In this document: one piece after another, positions 8,795-17,689 of the stretch
Position numbering within the stretch: the stretch's first letter is position 1
How the letters are laid out: the number at the start of each line of letters is the position of its first letter
NCBI GenBank assembly: GCA_020845495.1
Contig: JADLFM010000050.1
Span: 124,001 to 188,000 of the forward strand
DNA from: Chloroflexota bacterium
GTDB lineage: Bacteria; Chloroflexota; UBA6077; JACCZL01
Direction of reading: 5' to 3'
Length of the DNA stretch: 64,000 nucleotides
The notes under the pieces: generated by a model
Told to the model about the DNA's origin: nothing
Databases searched by the model: none
What the model saw: the letters and a program-made list of their open reading frames with translations, nothing else
Translations under genes and position numbers: made by a program

Positions 8795-9259
8795 CGCGGA
8801 TGCAGCGCGCCAGCCGACGAGGCGGGTCGGGGTGATCCGTACCAGCGGCAGACCCTCGAGCGCCATCGTCCGATACTGACGATAGCGCTGGCGGAGCGCG
8901 GCAATGGCTCGCTCGCGCTCCGCGCCATCCTCTACCAGCGTGGCGATTCCTCGGACCTGGAGCCAGGCCAGCCGCGACCAGTCGTCAGAGTCGTAGACAT
9001 CGACGACCAGGCACACGCGAGGGTTCGTTGCGATGTTGCGGAGCCGTTGAAGCGAGCGCGGATCGCCGCGCTTCGGCTTCTCGTCGATCGGAGTGTAGAG
9101 CAGGCCGGCGAGCAGCGCGTAGCACACGGGCACCGCGTGAGGTTGACCGTCCGCAGTCACCGTCGCCAGCCGCCCCACCTGACAGGCCCGTAGCAAGGCC
9201 GCGTGCTCGTCAGCGATGGCTGTTCGGCCCCGGATGCCGTCAGCTGGAAGATCCGTCAC
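8783..9259 (-). CDS. PPOX-class FMN/F420-binding split-barrel protein (Rv0121 type)
   Basis: 158 residues of the pyridoxamine-5'-phosphate-oxidase-like split barrel. Segments such as RLATVTADGQPHAVPVCYAL and NPRVCLVVDVY match the PPOX class often predicted to use coenzyme F420; the cofactor cannot be proven from sequence. GTG 9259 is chosen because GGAGG lies about 11 bases upstream; the open frame extends further but runs into tandem repeat sequence. Role probably a flavin or deazaflavin-dependent redox enzyme. Confidence 0.85.
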   Translation of the reverse strand: MTDLPADGIRGRTAIADEHAALLRACQVGRLATVTADGQPHAVPVCYALLAGLLYTPIDEKPKRGDPRSLQRLRNIATNPRVCLVVDVYDSDDWSRLAWLQVRGIATLVEDGAERERAIAALRQRYRQYRTMALEGLPLVRITPTRLVGWRAASARPG

Positions 9260-9364
9260 GCGATCACACTCCTCCACAGTCTCCCCCACAGGGAGAGGTT
9301 TCTGGCCGCGGCCTCTCGTGAAGCGCTCAGGCTCGGGGCAGGATAGCAAGTAGGGCGCCTGGTC

Positions 9365-9462
9365 GGGGTGCTCGGACCGGGGTGCTCGGACCGGGGTGCT
9401 CGGACCGGGGTGCTCGGACCGGGGTGCTCGGACCGGGGCGCTCGGATCAGGGCGCTCGGGCC
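9365..9462. repeat. 14-bp tandem repeat, five perfect and two diverged units
   Basis: Unit GGGGTGCTCGGACC is repeated exactly at 9365, 9379, 9393, 9407 and 9421, followed by GGGGCGCTCGGATC (9435) and AGGGCGCTCGGGCC (9449). The last unit encodes the C-terminal residues of the LCP-family protein and the sixth contains most of its stop codon, so the array seems to have grown out of the gene end. Period 14 is not a multiple of 3. Confidence 0.95.
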
Positions 9463-10883
9463 GCGACGCGGGCATGCTCTGGCGCGCTCGCCTCGGATGG
9501 TGACTGCGTGACCGGTCTGTCGGCACGTGCGCGCGGGCCGCCCGGGACCGGGCTCGAGACCGGGCGTGTGACCACCGCTGGCGAACCGAAGCTGTCGCGT
9601 ACGAGCGCTCGAATCGGCTCCCAGCGTGGCAACAGCACGGCCGCGCCAGTCGGCATGACCGCTTCGACCGCCATCTGTTCGTCAATCGTCCGGAGCGTGA
9701 TGCTCCGATCCTCGAAGGAGCGCAGAGCCGTCGTCAACGCCAGGTAGTCGCGCCAGCCAAGATCGCTCTGGAGGTTGCGGCAGCCGCTGAGGATCGAGGG
9801 GATCGCTGGCAACGCGCTGATCTGGAGCAGGCGGTGCCGGAGCGCGGCGACGATCAGTTGCTGACGCTGCATTCGATGGAAGTCGTTGTCAGCATAGCGG
9901 GTACGCGCGTATTGGAGCGCTCGTTCGCCGTCCATCGTCTGGGGGCCAGGATCGAAGCGCACCAGTTGATAGCCGTAGTCGTCGGTCGGATAGTGTGAAT
10001 CGACGATTTGCGTCGGCACATCGACCATGACACCGCCGACCGCATCGACTGTCGAGCGGAAACACTGAAAGTCGATCGATCCGAAGTGCTGGATCGAAAC
10101 CCCGAAGTTTCGCTCGATCGTCCGTTTCAGCAGGCCGATGCCACCGCCTGGCTCGTGATAGAGCTCGCCGTAAACGTAGGCGGTGTTGATGCGGTCGGCA
10201 CCGTAGCCAGGAATGGTGACGACCAGATCGCGGGGGATTGATACGAGTGTCAGGCGGGACGACCGAAGGTCTACCTGCCCGATCATGATCGTGTCGGTTC
10301 GGGGAATCTCGCTTTCAGTGCGCCGGTCCACGCCGACCGCCACGAAGTTGAAGGTGTTCTCACGGAACCACACCTCACGAGGCGCCGGAGTGGGGGTGGG
10401 CAGCGTCAGGCGGGCGCCAGGGGTGGGGGTCGGTACCATGGCGAGGGGAGTGCTGAGCGCCGGACTCCTGGATGTGGACGCGCTCGACAGAGGTGATCCA
10501 GGGGTGGATCCAGCGTCGAGCACAGTCGTGGCGGAAGTCGCGCCGAACTCGGGTACGTCGAGAGGCGTGCTATCGTCCCGCCCTGGGACATCACGCATCG
10601 GGCCATCGACGCTCAGCGCGACGCCCGATCCACCTGTCCCCTCACCGCTCGCGCCTCCCGTCCTTATCGCGTCGATTTCTGCGTCGTCATCAGGTGACAG
10701 GGGGGAATCGTATGGATCGAGGCCGGTTGTCGCCGTTACGTCGACCGATTGGACGACGGTCGGCAGCGCGGGGAGCGGTTGGGACTGGAAGCCGTAGCCG
10801 AGCAAGACAGCCGGTGTCAGGACGGTGAGGATGGCAACCAGCAGGGCCGACCATGACCGGTCCTGGCTATCGCTGCCCGACAC
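9447..10883 (-). CDS. LytR-CpsA-Psr (LCP) family cell-wall ligase
   Basis: Membrane-anchored LCP protein: one N-terminal helix (ALLVAILTVLTPAVLLG), a ~140-residue Ser/Pro/Asp-rich linker, then the LCP domain with RTDTIMIGQVDL, VSIPRDLVV and the QYARTRYADNDF motif carrying the catalytic arginines. The family transfers polymers from lipid carriers to peptidoglycan or other cell-envelope acceptors. GTG 10883 is preferred because GGGAGG lies 5 bases upstream; GTG 10901 is the longer alternative. The 3' end merges with the 14-bp tandem repeat. Confidence 0.88.
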   Translation of the reverse strand: MSGSDSQDRSWSALLVAILTVLTPAVLLGYGFQSQPLPALPTVVQSVDVTATTGLDPYDSPLSPDDDAEIDAIRTGGASGEGTGGSGVALSVDGPMRDVPGRDDSTPLDVPEFGATSATTVLDAGSTPGSPLSSASTSRSPALSTPLAMVPTPTPGARLTLPTPTPAPREVWFRENTFNFVAVGVDRRTESEIPRTDTIMIGQVDLRSSRLTLVSIPRDLVVTIPGYGADRINTAYVYGELYHEPGGGIGLLKRTIERNFGVSIQHFGSIDFQCFRSTVDAVGGVMVDVPTQIVDSHYPTDDYGYQLVRFDPGPQTMDGERALQYARTRYADNDFHRMQRQQLIVAALRHRLLQISALPAIPSILSGCRNLQSDLGWRDYLALTTALRSFEDRSITLRTIDEQMAVEAVMPTGAAVLLPRWEPIRALVRDSFGSPAVVTRPVSSPVPGGPRARADRPVTQSPSEASAPEHARVAARAP

Positions 10884-11163
10884 TGCTGCCTCCCGAAACA
10901 CGTCTCGGTCGTGTCGACCCGCGCAACGTCATCGGGCGTGGGTAGCGCTTCGCCGAGCATACGACACGCCGCAGCCGCCAGCAAGAATAATGCCATCGCG
11001 GGCAGCTGACACCGCTGAAGCGCGCACTTCCGTAAACGACCCGGCGGGCTGCGCGTTGCGTGGGCGAGAGGAATCTGGGCAGACGTGCGATAGGCAGGTG
11101 GGCCGGCGGGCGGGTGGGCACCGGGCCTGAGTGAAGGTGGTAGGCCCAGATGGGCGCCCCACG

Positions 11164-11193
11164 CAGCCCTGCCTGTTACGCAGGCGGGGCTGC
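11164..11193. terminator. Imperfect GC-rich hairpin
   Basis: GCAGCCC-TGCCTG pairs with CAGGCG-GGGCTGC around a short TTACG loop. It lies next to a longer perfect hairpin, downstream of the aminotransferase gene on the minus strand. No U-tract. Confidence 0.4.
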
Positions 11194-11206
11194 GATTCGT
11201 AGCGAG

Positions 11207-11251
11207 GCGTCGGGCGGCAGATCAGCCTCGTACGGATCTGCCGCCCGACGC
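11207..11251. terminator. Perfect 17-bp inverted repeat after the aminotransferase gene
   Basis: Arms 11207-11223 (GCGTCGGGCGGCAGATC) and 11235-11251 are exact complements around an 11-base loop. It starts 25 bases after the stop of the minus-strand aminotransferase. No U-tract follows, as with other hairpins in this window. Confidence 0.65.
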
Positions 11252-11275
11252 ATCCGGATGTCTCGAGTGCCTCGA

Positions 11276-12481
11276 TCAGCCGTCCGCGCGGGCTCCGAGG
11301 ATCGCGCGGCAGAGCCGGCGGGTACCTTCGCGGATCTCGTCGGGCGCCTCGAAGCTAAAGGCGAGGCGGATGTACTCCTCGCCGCCGCCGTTCGGCATGA
11401 AGGCCGGGCCAACCACGTAGCCTACGTCCTCCTGCTTCGCCAGTTCGGCGAGCCGGGTCTGGCTGGTGCCGGTCGGCAGCTTGAGCCAGATGAAGAAGCC
11501 GCCTTGCGGTCGGCTCCACGTCGCGTCCGTGCCGCTAAGCCCGCGCTCGAGCTCCCCGATCATCGCGTCCCGCTTGTCGCGGTAGACGTTGCGGAGGTGG
11601 GCGACGTGGCCCTCGAGATTCTCGCGCATGTAATAGGTGCAGATACGGCTGGTGAGCGGCGAGACGCCACCCCCGTAGTTGAACGCCGCGAGATAGGGGA
11701 CCATCGCTGCCGGCGCAACGCACCAGCCGAGCCGCACGCCCGCGCCCAGGATCTTCGAGAGGGTGCCGGTCCGCACGACCAGATCGTCCTGGTCCAGCGA
11801 GTACAGCGAGGGCGGCTGCGTGCCCTCGAAGCGAAGCTCGCCGTAGGCGTCGTCTTCCATGACGGCGATGTTGTAGTGGCGGGCAAGCTCCAGGAGGTGG
11901 CGGCGGCGCGGCTCGCTCAGGGTTGGCCCAGATGGGTTCTGGAAGGTGTCGATCGTGTAGATCAGCTTGCAGCGCCGGCCCTCGCGCTCCAGTTGGGCGA
12001 GGCGGTCGGCGAGGATGTCAGTGCGCATTCCCTCGTCGTCGACCTCGATGCCGATCAAGTCGGCGCCGTTCCGCCGCAGCGAGCCGAGCGTAGCGAGGAA
12101 GGTCGGCGCTTCGGTCACGACCACGTCGCCATCGTCCACAAACGTCTGGATGACATGACCGATGGCGTCGCCGGAACCATTGGTAATCAGGATATTGTCG
12201 CGACTGAGCTTCAGGCCTTCGAAGACGTCGTACTTGTGACAGACCCAGTCACGGAGAGCGTCGTAGCCGTAGAGCGAGCCATAGGTGAGGGCGTCGGCGC
12301 CCTCCATCTCCATCACGTCGGCCATGGCCTGGGCTAGATCCTGGTACGGGAAGGAGCCGGGGTCCGGCTTGCCAGAGCCGAACTGAAAGCGAGGGCCACC
12401 GACGTGCTGGGGCGGACGCCCCCCTCGTGCGGCCCGTGTGGAAAGGAGCTCCTGAAAGCGTGCGGTGCCCGTCGCCGTCAT
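11276..12481 (-). CDS. PLP-dependent aminotransferase, class I/II (2-aminoadipate/MocR-like fold)
   Basis: 401 residues of fold-type I aminotransferase. Visible hallmarks are the NPSGPTLS segment, the EDDAYGELRF motif with the Asp that binds the pyridine nitrogen, TLSKILGAGVRLGW with the Schiff-base lysine, and the C-terminal RLAFSFE arginine region. This subgroup includes 2-aminoadipate and valine-pyruvate type enzymes, but specificity is not determinable. No GntR DNA-binding domain is present. ATG 12481 has AGGAGG 9 bases upstream, so the longer frame is rejected. Confidence 0.9.
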   Translation of the reverse strand: MTATGTARFQELLSTRAARGGRPPQHVGGPRFQFGSGKPDPGSFPYQDLAQAMADVMEMEGADALTYGSLYGYDALRDWVCHKYDVFEGLKLSRDNILITNGSGDAIGHVIQTFVDDGDVVVTEAPTFLATLGSLRRNGADLIGIEVDDEGMRTDILADRLAQLEREGRRCKLIYTIDTFQNPSGPTLSEPRRRHLLELARHYNIAVMEDDAYGELRFEGTQPPSLYSLDQDDLVVRTGTLSKILGAGVRLGWCVAPAAMVPYLAAFNYGGGVSPLTSRICTYYMRENLEGHVAHLRNVYRDKRDAMIGELERGLSGTDATWSRPQGGFFIWLKLPTGTSQTRLAELAKQEDVGYVVGPAFMPNGGGEEYIRLAFSFEAPDEIREGTRRLCRAILGARADG

Positions 12482-12786
12482 CGTCGAAACCTCCTGCCGA
12501 GCGTGTGCCAGGCTCTGCCAAGATGGGCTCTGCCAAGATGGCGCGGTCGGCAGGAGGCCCGCAACGGGCATCATCGCCGAGCGTCGCCGCGTGTCGCGTG
12601 GGCGCGTGCCGTCACCCGAGGTACCCCATCCCGCGGAATCCGGTTTCCCGAGCCGGATCCCAAGTGCATTACCTGCGCTCTCCTGGGACGGTACCAGGGG
12701 CCGAGGGCGGCACGCCGGAGAGGATGCCCGTACCCTGCCTGCCGGGTCAAGCCGCGTGGTAGCATGCCCGCGGAGCTCTGCCCCGG
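12482..12786. other. Divergent intergenic region with a 15-bp direct repeat
   Basis: About 305 bases between the divergent aminotransferase and secreted-protein genes. It contains two perfect adjacent copies of GGCTCTGCCAAGATG. Apart from that I see no gene. A TAGCAT near 12759 could be a -10 for the plus-strand gene. Confidence 0.5.
12511..12540. repeat. 15-bp direct repeat x2
   Basis: GGCTCTGCCAAGATG at 12511-12525 and again at 12526-12540, identical, just upstream of the aminotransferase ribosome-binding site. It could be a duplicated regulator site or slippage; nothing in the sequence decides. Confidence 0.8.
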
Positions 12787-13404
12787 ATGCATCGCCTCAT
12801 CCTGGCCGCCGTCCTCCTCGCCGTCTTCGCCGGCGGCCTGCTGGCTGGCGTTGCGGGCCACAGCACACTCGAAAAGGTCCCGGCCAGACTCGGGCTCGTG
12901 GCGCCGACATCGACACCTCAGCCGACTGTCGCGCCGGTACGTCCTCCAGTCGTGCCTCGGCAGCCGGCACCTGGACTGGGGGCCGCGCAGGCATCGCGCG
13001 AGGTTGTCGTCGAGGTCACAGAGGCGGACCTCGATGCGCAGTTGAAGCAGGTGCTTGTGGGGCAGTCGCTCGGCATAACCCCCCTTGGGGACGCGCGCAT
13101 CGCCAGCCTCAACGTCCGACTGCGAGATGGCGAGATCGTACTCGACGGTGACGCGAGCGTCGGGGCGATCCGTGCACCGTTCACGATCGCAGGAACCTTG
13201 ACCCCGGATTCGTTCGGGCGGGGGGTTATTGGGATCAGCGAGGCGTTGCTCGGCGGCGTGCTCCTGCCGGATCCGATGCGGACGCTGCTCGCTCAGACGC
13301 TGCAAACGCAGGTCGACCAGACCCTTTCGAACGCATCGGTTCGGGTGCGCTCGATCGAGATTGCGAACGGCCGGCTGCGGCTCGTCGGGCAAGCCGCCTC
13401 GTAG
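12787..13404 (+). CDS. Secreted protein of unknown function (YpmS/DUF2140- or LmeA-like pattern)
   Basis: 205 residues. The N-terminus is a signal peptide or membrane anchor (LILAAVLLAVFAGGLLAGVAG), followed by a Pro-rich spacer and a domain of ~130 residues with alternating polar and hydrophobic strands (VVVEVTEADLDAQL, ARIASLNVRLRDGEIVLDG). The 'small Leu-rich helix then strands containing LRDGEIVL' pattern recalls lipid-binding YpmS or LmeA-type envelope proteins; this is inference. It is divergent from the aminotransferase gene. Start ATG 12787 has GGAG 10-11 bases upstream. Confidence 0.7.
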   Translation: MHRLILAAVLLAVFAGGLLAGVAGHSTLEKVPARLGLVAPTSTPQPTVAPVRPPVVPRQPAPGLGAAQASREVVVEVTEADLDAQLKQVLVGQSLGITPLGDARIASLNVRLRDGEIVLDGDASVGAIRAPFTIAGTLTPDSFGRGVIGISEALLGGVLLPDPMRTLLAQTLQTQVDQTLSNASVRVRSIEIANGRLRLVGQAAS

Positions 13405-13482
13405 CGGCTTCTGGGCCGGCGCGTACCGTGCGCCGCTGGCGGCGAGCGTTCACCCCTGGCCAGTGTGACGGTCCCCCTCTCA

Positions 13483-13520
13483 GCCCCAGCGCCTCTCACT
13501 CGTGGGAGAGGCGCTGGGGC
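13483..13520. terminator. Perfect 15-bp stem hairpin
   Basis: GCCCCAGCGCCTCTC 13483-13497 pairs exactly with 13506-13520 around an 8-base loop, 78 bases after the secreted-protein stop. No U-tract. Confidence 0.6.
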
Positions 13521-13675
13521 ACGGGCGCTCTCCGATACCGGCCAGCGCGTCGTCGGTCATCCCCTGACGGCGACTGCCCTCGTTGTAGCAGGCGGCCAGA
13601 CGCGCCTGGCTGCTGTCTTGACAGTACGAGTGACCGTTCAAGACAATCGACGCGTGGATGAGCCGGAGCCACAGT

Positions 13676-13702
13676 CTGTGGGGGCGGCTCAGGCCCCCAC
13701 AG
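13676..13702. terminator. 10-bp stem hairpin
   Basis: CTGTGGGGGC 13676-13685 pairs with GCCCCCACAG 13693-13702 around a 7-base loop. It lies about 110 bases before the protease gene and could be a terminator for readthrough or part of the protease leader. Confidence 0.45.
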
Positions 13703-13812
13703 GACTGAGTTGGCGCCGGGGCGAGTGAGCGCCCGGTCGGGCGACGCTGGTGTCGTCAGGCGACGGACACGTGGGGCAAGCGAGAGCGGACGGGTGATGA
13801 GGGGGCCAGAGC

Positions 13813-16200
13813 GTGGATCGTCGAGCGGCGGGTAACGGGCACGGGCGCCGAGGTATGCGGGCGCTGGGTGCGCTTCGTCGAACGATCGGGCGGCTTGGGG
13901 TGCCGCGCTCCCGTGGCGCGAGCATCCTGTACGTGGTTGCCGTGTGGGCGCTCGTGCTGGTGAGCCTGATGCCGCCGCTCGCCGCGGCGCAGAGCAACGA
14001 TGGGCCGGACCTTCTCGTGCCGACGTCACGCCCAGGCGCCGCTCGCGCGCCGTCGACTAGGGCCACCGCGCGGTCACGGACCGTCGAGGTCCACTTCGGG
14101 GCATTCTGGGGCTCATCTCGGCGGAATGTAGATGGGAGTACGCCGAAATCACCGATTGGGAAGGACGAGCGCCTTCGTCTCGCACTCTTCGATGACACCG
14201 TCGTGACGGCTGTCGGGGACCGGGTCGAGGCGCGCGTTGGCGCGAACGGCTTCATCTGGTATGGACACGTGCCCGGTCCATGGCCGAATCCGGTCATGCT
14301 GGTGGTCGACCCGACCGCAGACATGCTGACTGGCAGCGTCCAGGTGGACGGCACGAGCTATCAGATCAGCCCGCTTGGTAACGGCGTGCATCTGGTGACG
14401 CAGAAGGACACAGCACAGCTTCCCGGCGACCCCGAGCCGCTCCACGACGAGCCAACACCCCCAATCGGGCGGTCCCGCGCACAGTCCAACCCGCGCGCTG
14501 ATGACGGCTCGGTCATCGACGTTCTGGTGGTGTACACGCCAGCCCTGGCGACCGAGCGAGGCGGCGCGGCAGCGATGGCCCAGCTCGTCGATGGGTTGAT
14601 CGCAGAGTCCAATACCTCGTATGCCCAGAGCGGCGTCACCACACGACTGCGGCTGGCCGGCCAGCAGCAGATCTCGTACACCGAGACCAGCTACAGCGAC
14701 GTCGACCTCGACCGGCTCCAGGGTACCAGCGACGGCTTCATGGACAGCGTCCATCAACTGCGCGATCAGGTCAAGGCCGACCTCGTGATGCTGATGGTGC
14801 GTGGACCGCTCGGCTACACCCCGGACCCGACCGGCATCTGTGGGCTGGCCTACAACATCGCTGCCTCAGCGAGCCAGGCGTTCGCGGTGATGGACGGCAG
14901 CAACTGTAGTCTGGGTATCTACACCTTCCATCACGAGCTTGGGCACCTGATGGGGGCGCGGCACGACTGGGCTGCTGACCCGACCGACAACGTGCCGTAC
15001 ACGTTCAATCATGGCTACATCATGCCCAGCTACGCGTGGCGTACGGTCATGGCGACCACAAGCTGCGGTGGCTGGCCGGGCGGATGCCCGCGCATCAACT
15101 ACTTCTCGAATCCGTCGAGCTCGTACCAGGGTGCGGCGCTTGGCGTTCCATCAGGCTCATTCCACCCGACCGACAACCGTCAGACCATCAACCTGCGCGC
15201 CGCGACCGTTGCGAGCTTCCGTGAGTCGGGCGCTGGGGGCGGCGCACCCGCGAACGACAACCTCGGCGCCGCGACCGTGATGTCATCGTTGCCGTTTAGC
15301 GTCACAGTGGCAACGACCAGCGCGACGACCGAGGCGGGCGAGCCGACCACGCCGAGCTGTAACAACCTCCCGACCCCCATCGGGCGCACCGTCTGGTTCC
15401 GCTATGCGCCGGCCACGACGCAGCGGGTCACGCTGACGACCCGCGGCAGCGACTTCGACACGTTGCTGTATGCCTGGCGTGGGGCGAGCTACGGTCAGTT
15501 CAACAGCGGCTTTTGCAACGACGATTTTGGCGGTTCGCGGCAGGCCGAGTTATCGTTCGACGCCCAGGCCGGCGAGACGTATAGCATCCAGATCGGGGGC
15601 TACAACGGGGCGAGCGGGACCCTCCAGTTCCAGGTGCTTGGTGAAGGGATGTTGACGGTCACCAAGAGCGGCAACGGTACCGTAACCAGCGCGGATGGCG
15701 GGATCAACTGCGGTTCGACCTGCGCGCGAGCGTACGATAGCGGGACGACGGTCACACTGGCCGCCGCGCCCGCGACCGGGTTCGCCTTTGACGGCTGGGG
15801 TGGCGCCTGCACCGAGAGCGGCCCCTCGTGTCAGGTCCGGATCTCGGGAAATACCCAGGTGACAGCCACGTTCGTATCCTGCCAGCCTCGCAACAACGTG
15901 CACGTTCAGGCGGCCCCGAACGGTGACGGACGGCTGCGTGCGACGATCACCGCCGGCGCCGGCACGATCAAGGCGATCCAGATCGGCGGATCTCGGCCGA
16001 TTGACAATGCCCGCGTCGACATCGTGAACGGCCCGAGCGGGATCACGAGCACCACCACCCACGCGCCGTCGGCCGGGACCAGCCAGATTACACTGCTGAT
16101 CTCGCGGCAGGCGGCAGGCGCAGTGACGGTGCCGCTCACCGTGACCGACGCCTGCGGTGCCTGGCCCACCTTCGTGGGGGGCGGCGCGGCGGCGTTCTGA
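13813..16200 (+). CDS. Secreted zinc metalloprotease, reprolysin (M12B)-like, with C-terminal PPC-like and InlB-repeat-like domains
   Basis: 795 residues. A hydrophobic signal (ILYVVAVWALVLVSLMPPLAAAQ) precedes a ~140-residue propeptide-like region. The catalytic domain has the metzincin zinc motif HELGHLMGARHD near residue 374 and a Met-turn candidate in RTVMATT. After residue ~475 comes a beta-rich domain resembling a pre-peptidase C-terminal domain (GRTVWFRYAPATTQRVTL, FDTLLYAW), then a Gly/Cys-rich InlB B-repeat-like unit (TKSGNGTVTSADGGINCG). GTG 13813 has GAGGGGG 7 bases upstream; ATG 13855 gives a more usual signal peptide. Probably an extracellular protein degrader. Confidence 0.88.
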   Translation: MDRRAAGNGHGRRGMRALGALRRTIGRLGVPRSRGASILYVVAVWALVLVSLMPPLAAAQSNDGPDLLVPTSRPGAARAPSTRATARSRTVEVHFGAFWGSSRRNVDGSTPKSPIGKDERLRLALFDDTVVTAVGDRVEARVGANGFIWYGHVPGPWPNPVMLVVDPTADMLTGSVQVDGTSYQISPLGNGVHLVTQKDTAQLPGDPEPLHDEPTPPIGRSRAQSNPRADDGSVIDVLVVYTPALATERGGAAAMAQLVDGLIAESNTSYAQSGVTTRLRLAGQQQISYTETSYSDVDLDRLQGTSDGFMDSVHQLRDQVKADLVMLMVRGPLGYTPDPTGICGLAYNIAASASQAFAVMDGSNCSLGIYTFHHELGHLMGARHDWAADPTDNVPYTFNHGYIMPSYAWRTVMATTSCGGWPGGCPRINYFSNPSSSYQGAALGVPSGSFHPTDNRQTINLRAATVASFRESGAGGGAPANDNLGAATVMSSLPFSVTVATTSATTEAGEPTTPSCNNLPTPIGRTVWFRYAPATTQRVTLTTRGSDFDTLLYAWRGASYGQFNSGFCNDDFGGSRQAELSFDAQAGETYSIQIGGYNGASGTLQFQVLGEGMLTVTKSGNGTVTSADGGINCGSTCARAYDSGTTVTLAAAPATGFAFDGWGGACTESGPSCQVRISGNTQVTATFVSCQPRNNVHVQAAPNGDGRLRATITAGAGTIKAIQIGGSRPIDNARVDIVNGPSGITSTTTHAPSAGTSQITLLISRQAAGAVTVPLTVTDACGAWPTFVGGGAAAF

Positions 16201-16423
16201 CCCACGGCGCGGCAGACGAGCGGCGCGGTGCCAGTCGTCTGCCGCTCGTGGTCTCTGCCCCGTGTGCCGTCGTGGATGGAACTCGCGTGCCAGCCAGCGG
16301 CGACATGCGGGCGCTGTGACAGACGAGCCGTTGGCAGCCGCGGCAGGCTGCGCTGGCTGATCCGCACGATCATGACACGGCGGCGCGACAAGACGCTGCC
16401 AGTCCGGCTACCATGGGCGGGCA

Positions 16424-17638
16424 ATGGAGCAAGCTGAGCCACTCGAACAGACGGGCGAGCGTGGACGCCGATTCATGCTCGCCGCACTTCTGACCGCGAC
16501 GTTTCTGGTCAACATCAGTGCGATCGGCATCTCGCCGTTCTTGCTCGACATCGCCCAGGATCTCGGCACAGACCTGGCAGCCGCCGGCAACCTCGTCGCG
16601 GCCAACAGCATCAGTTGGGGCATCGCCTCGCTGCTGGCCGGGTTCACGTCGGATCGGCTCGGGCGGCGACCAATCCTGATCGGCGGGCTCATCGCGCTGG
16701 CGCTGTCGCCAATTGGCGTGGCGCTGACGGCGACGTACCTCGTTGCCGCGCTCTGGCGGACCTTCGGTGGGAGCGGCGGCGGCGCGTACATGGGCACGGT
16801 CTTCGCCACCGTCTCCGATCACTTCCCAGCCGCTGAGCGCGGCCGAGCGCTCGGGACGATCGTGACCGGGCAGTCGCTGTCGCTGGTCGTCGGTGTACCG
16901 CTGGTGACGTACGCTGGCGGCATTCTGGGCTGGCGGGGCGCGCTGGCCGTGCAGGGCATTCTCCTGCTCCTGTCGGCGGCGCTGGTCTGGTCTGCCCTGC
17001 CCCGGACCGCTCGGCGGACGGCGGCTGTGGGGCTTCCCGCTCGCGCTATCCTCCAACTGATGACGCCGCGCATCGTCGCGCTGTTCGTCGCCAATACCAC
17101 CGAGCGATTCGTCTACGGTGGCGTCGCCGTCTACCTGGCGACGTTTCTGCTCACCACCTACGGCATCTCATTCGACGTGCTGGCACTCGGCCTGGCCGTC
17201 ATTGCCAGCGGCAACTTGCTCGGCAACGTCGTCGGCGGCGAGTTGACGGACCGGGTGCCATCGCGACCCCTGCTGGCGGCCATGTCGCTCGCGGTGACGG
17301 CTGGGCTTGCCCTGCCACTGCTGACCTGGCAGCCGGGGCTGATCGTCACCCTGGGGCTCGGCTTCGCCTACACATTCGTCGGAGCGCTCGGCCGACCTGC
17401 GTTGCTGACGCTTGTCAGCGAGGTATCGAACGAGGCGCGCGGCACGTTGCTCGGTTTGAACATCACCTTCAGCAGCTTCGGCTGGCTGGGGGCGTCGGCT
17501 ATCGGAGGCTGGCTCATCACGAGCTACGGATTCGCCGAGCTTGGCTGGGTCACGGCCGGAGCGAGCATGTTTGGTGCAGTGCTGGCGCTCATGTCGTCTC
17601 GCTCGGGCGCCCGCGTGGTACGCCCCGCCGAAGCCTGA
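16424..17638 (+). CDS. MFS transporter, drug/sugar efflux type (DHA1-like)
   Basis: 404 residues with about 12 hydrophobic helices. The loop between helices 2 and 3 has the MFS signature GFTSDRLGRRP, and a second, diverged version GGELTDRVPSRP occurs after helix 8. This arrangement fits proton-coupled drug or arabinose-type exporters (AraJ/YdhP-like). Substrate unknown. Upstream of ATG 16424 there is TACCAT at 16409-16414 and no clear Shine-Dalgarno beyond GGGCGGG two bases away, so a very short leader is possible. The gene is monocistronic. Confidence 0.9.
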   Translation: MEQAEPLEQTGERGRRFMLAALLTATFLVNISAIGISPFLLDIAQDLGTDLAAAGNLVAANSISWGIASLLAGFTSDRLGRRPILIGGLIALALSPIGVALTATYLVAALWRTFGGSGGGAYMGTVFATVSDHFPAAERGRALGTIVTGQSLSLVVGVPLVTYAGGILGWRGALAVQGILLLLSAALVWSALPRTARRTAAVGLPARAILQLMTPRIVALFVANTTERFVYGGVAVYLATFLLTTYGISFDVLALGLAVIASGNLLGNVVGGELTDRVPSRPLLAAMSLAVTAGLALPLLTWQPGLIVTLGLGFAYTFVGALGRPALLTLVSEVSNEARGTLLGLNITFSSFGWLGASAIGGWLITSYGFAELGWVTAGASMFGAVLALMSSRSGARVVRPAEA

Positions 17639-17661
17639 GCGGGCCGTCGTGGTTGGGGCCG

Positions 17662-17689
17662 TCTTGATGGGCGGTTCCTGGGGTACAAT
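17662..17689 (+). promoter_or_regulatory. Promoter for the 32-residue basic protein
   Basis: TCTTGA at 17662-17667, a 16-base spacer and TACAAT (5/6 match) at 17684-17689, about 78 bases before the ATG at 17768. Confidence 0.5.

Larger units (their letters stand above)
10884..11275. other. Intergenic region holding two strong hairpins
   Basis: About 390 bases between two minus-strand genes. The part next to the aminotransferase stop contains two inverted repeats, listed separately. No convincing coding frame is seen; the short frames differ in composition from neighbouring genes. A promoter for the LCP gene should lie here but no clear box is visible. Confidence 0.6.
13405..13812. other. Intergenic region with two hairpins
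   Basis: About 400 bases between two plus-strand genes. Two strong hairpins (13483-13520 and 13676-13702) are listed separately. No convincing gene is seen between them. Confidence 0.6.

Noticed and set aside
9365..9462. CRISPR array
   Set aside because: The 14-base units are contiguous with no spacers and no cas genes are nearby.
8783..9685. 300-residue version of the PPOX protein
   Set aside because: The extra part translates tandem repeats; GTG 9259 has a Shine-Dalgarno and yields the normal family length.
11150..12337. 395-codon plus-strand frame over the aminotransferase
   Set aside because: Antisense shadow; no ribosome-binding site or protein-like hydrophobic pattern.
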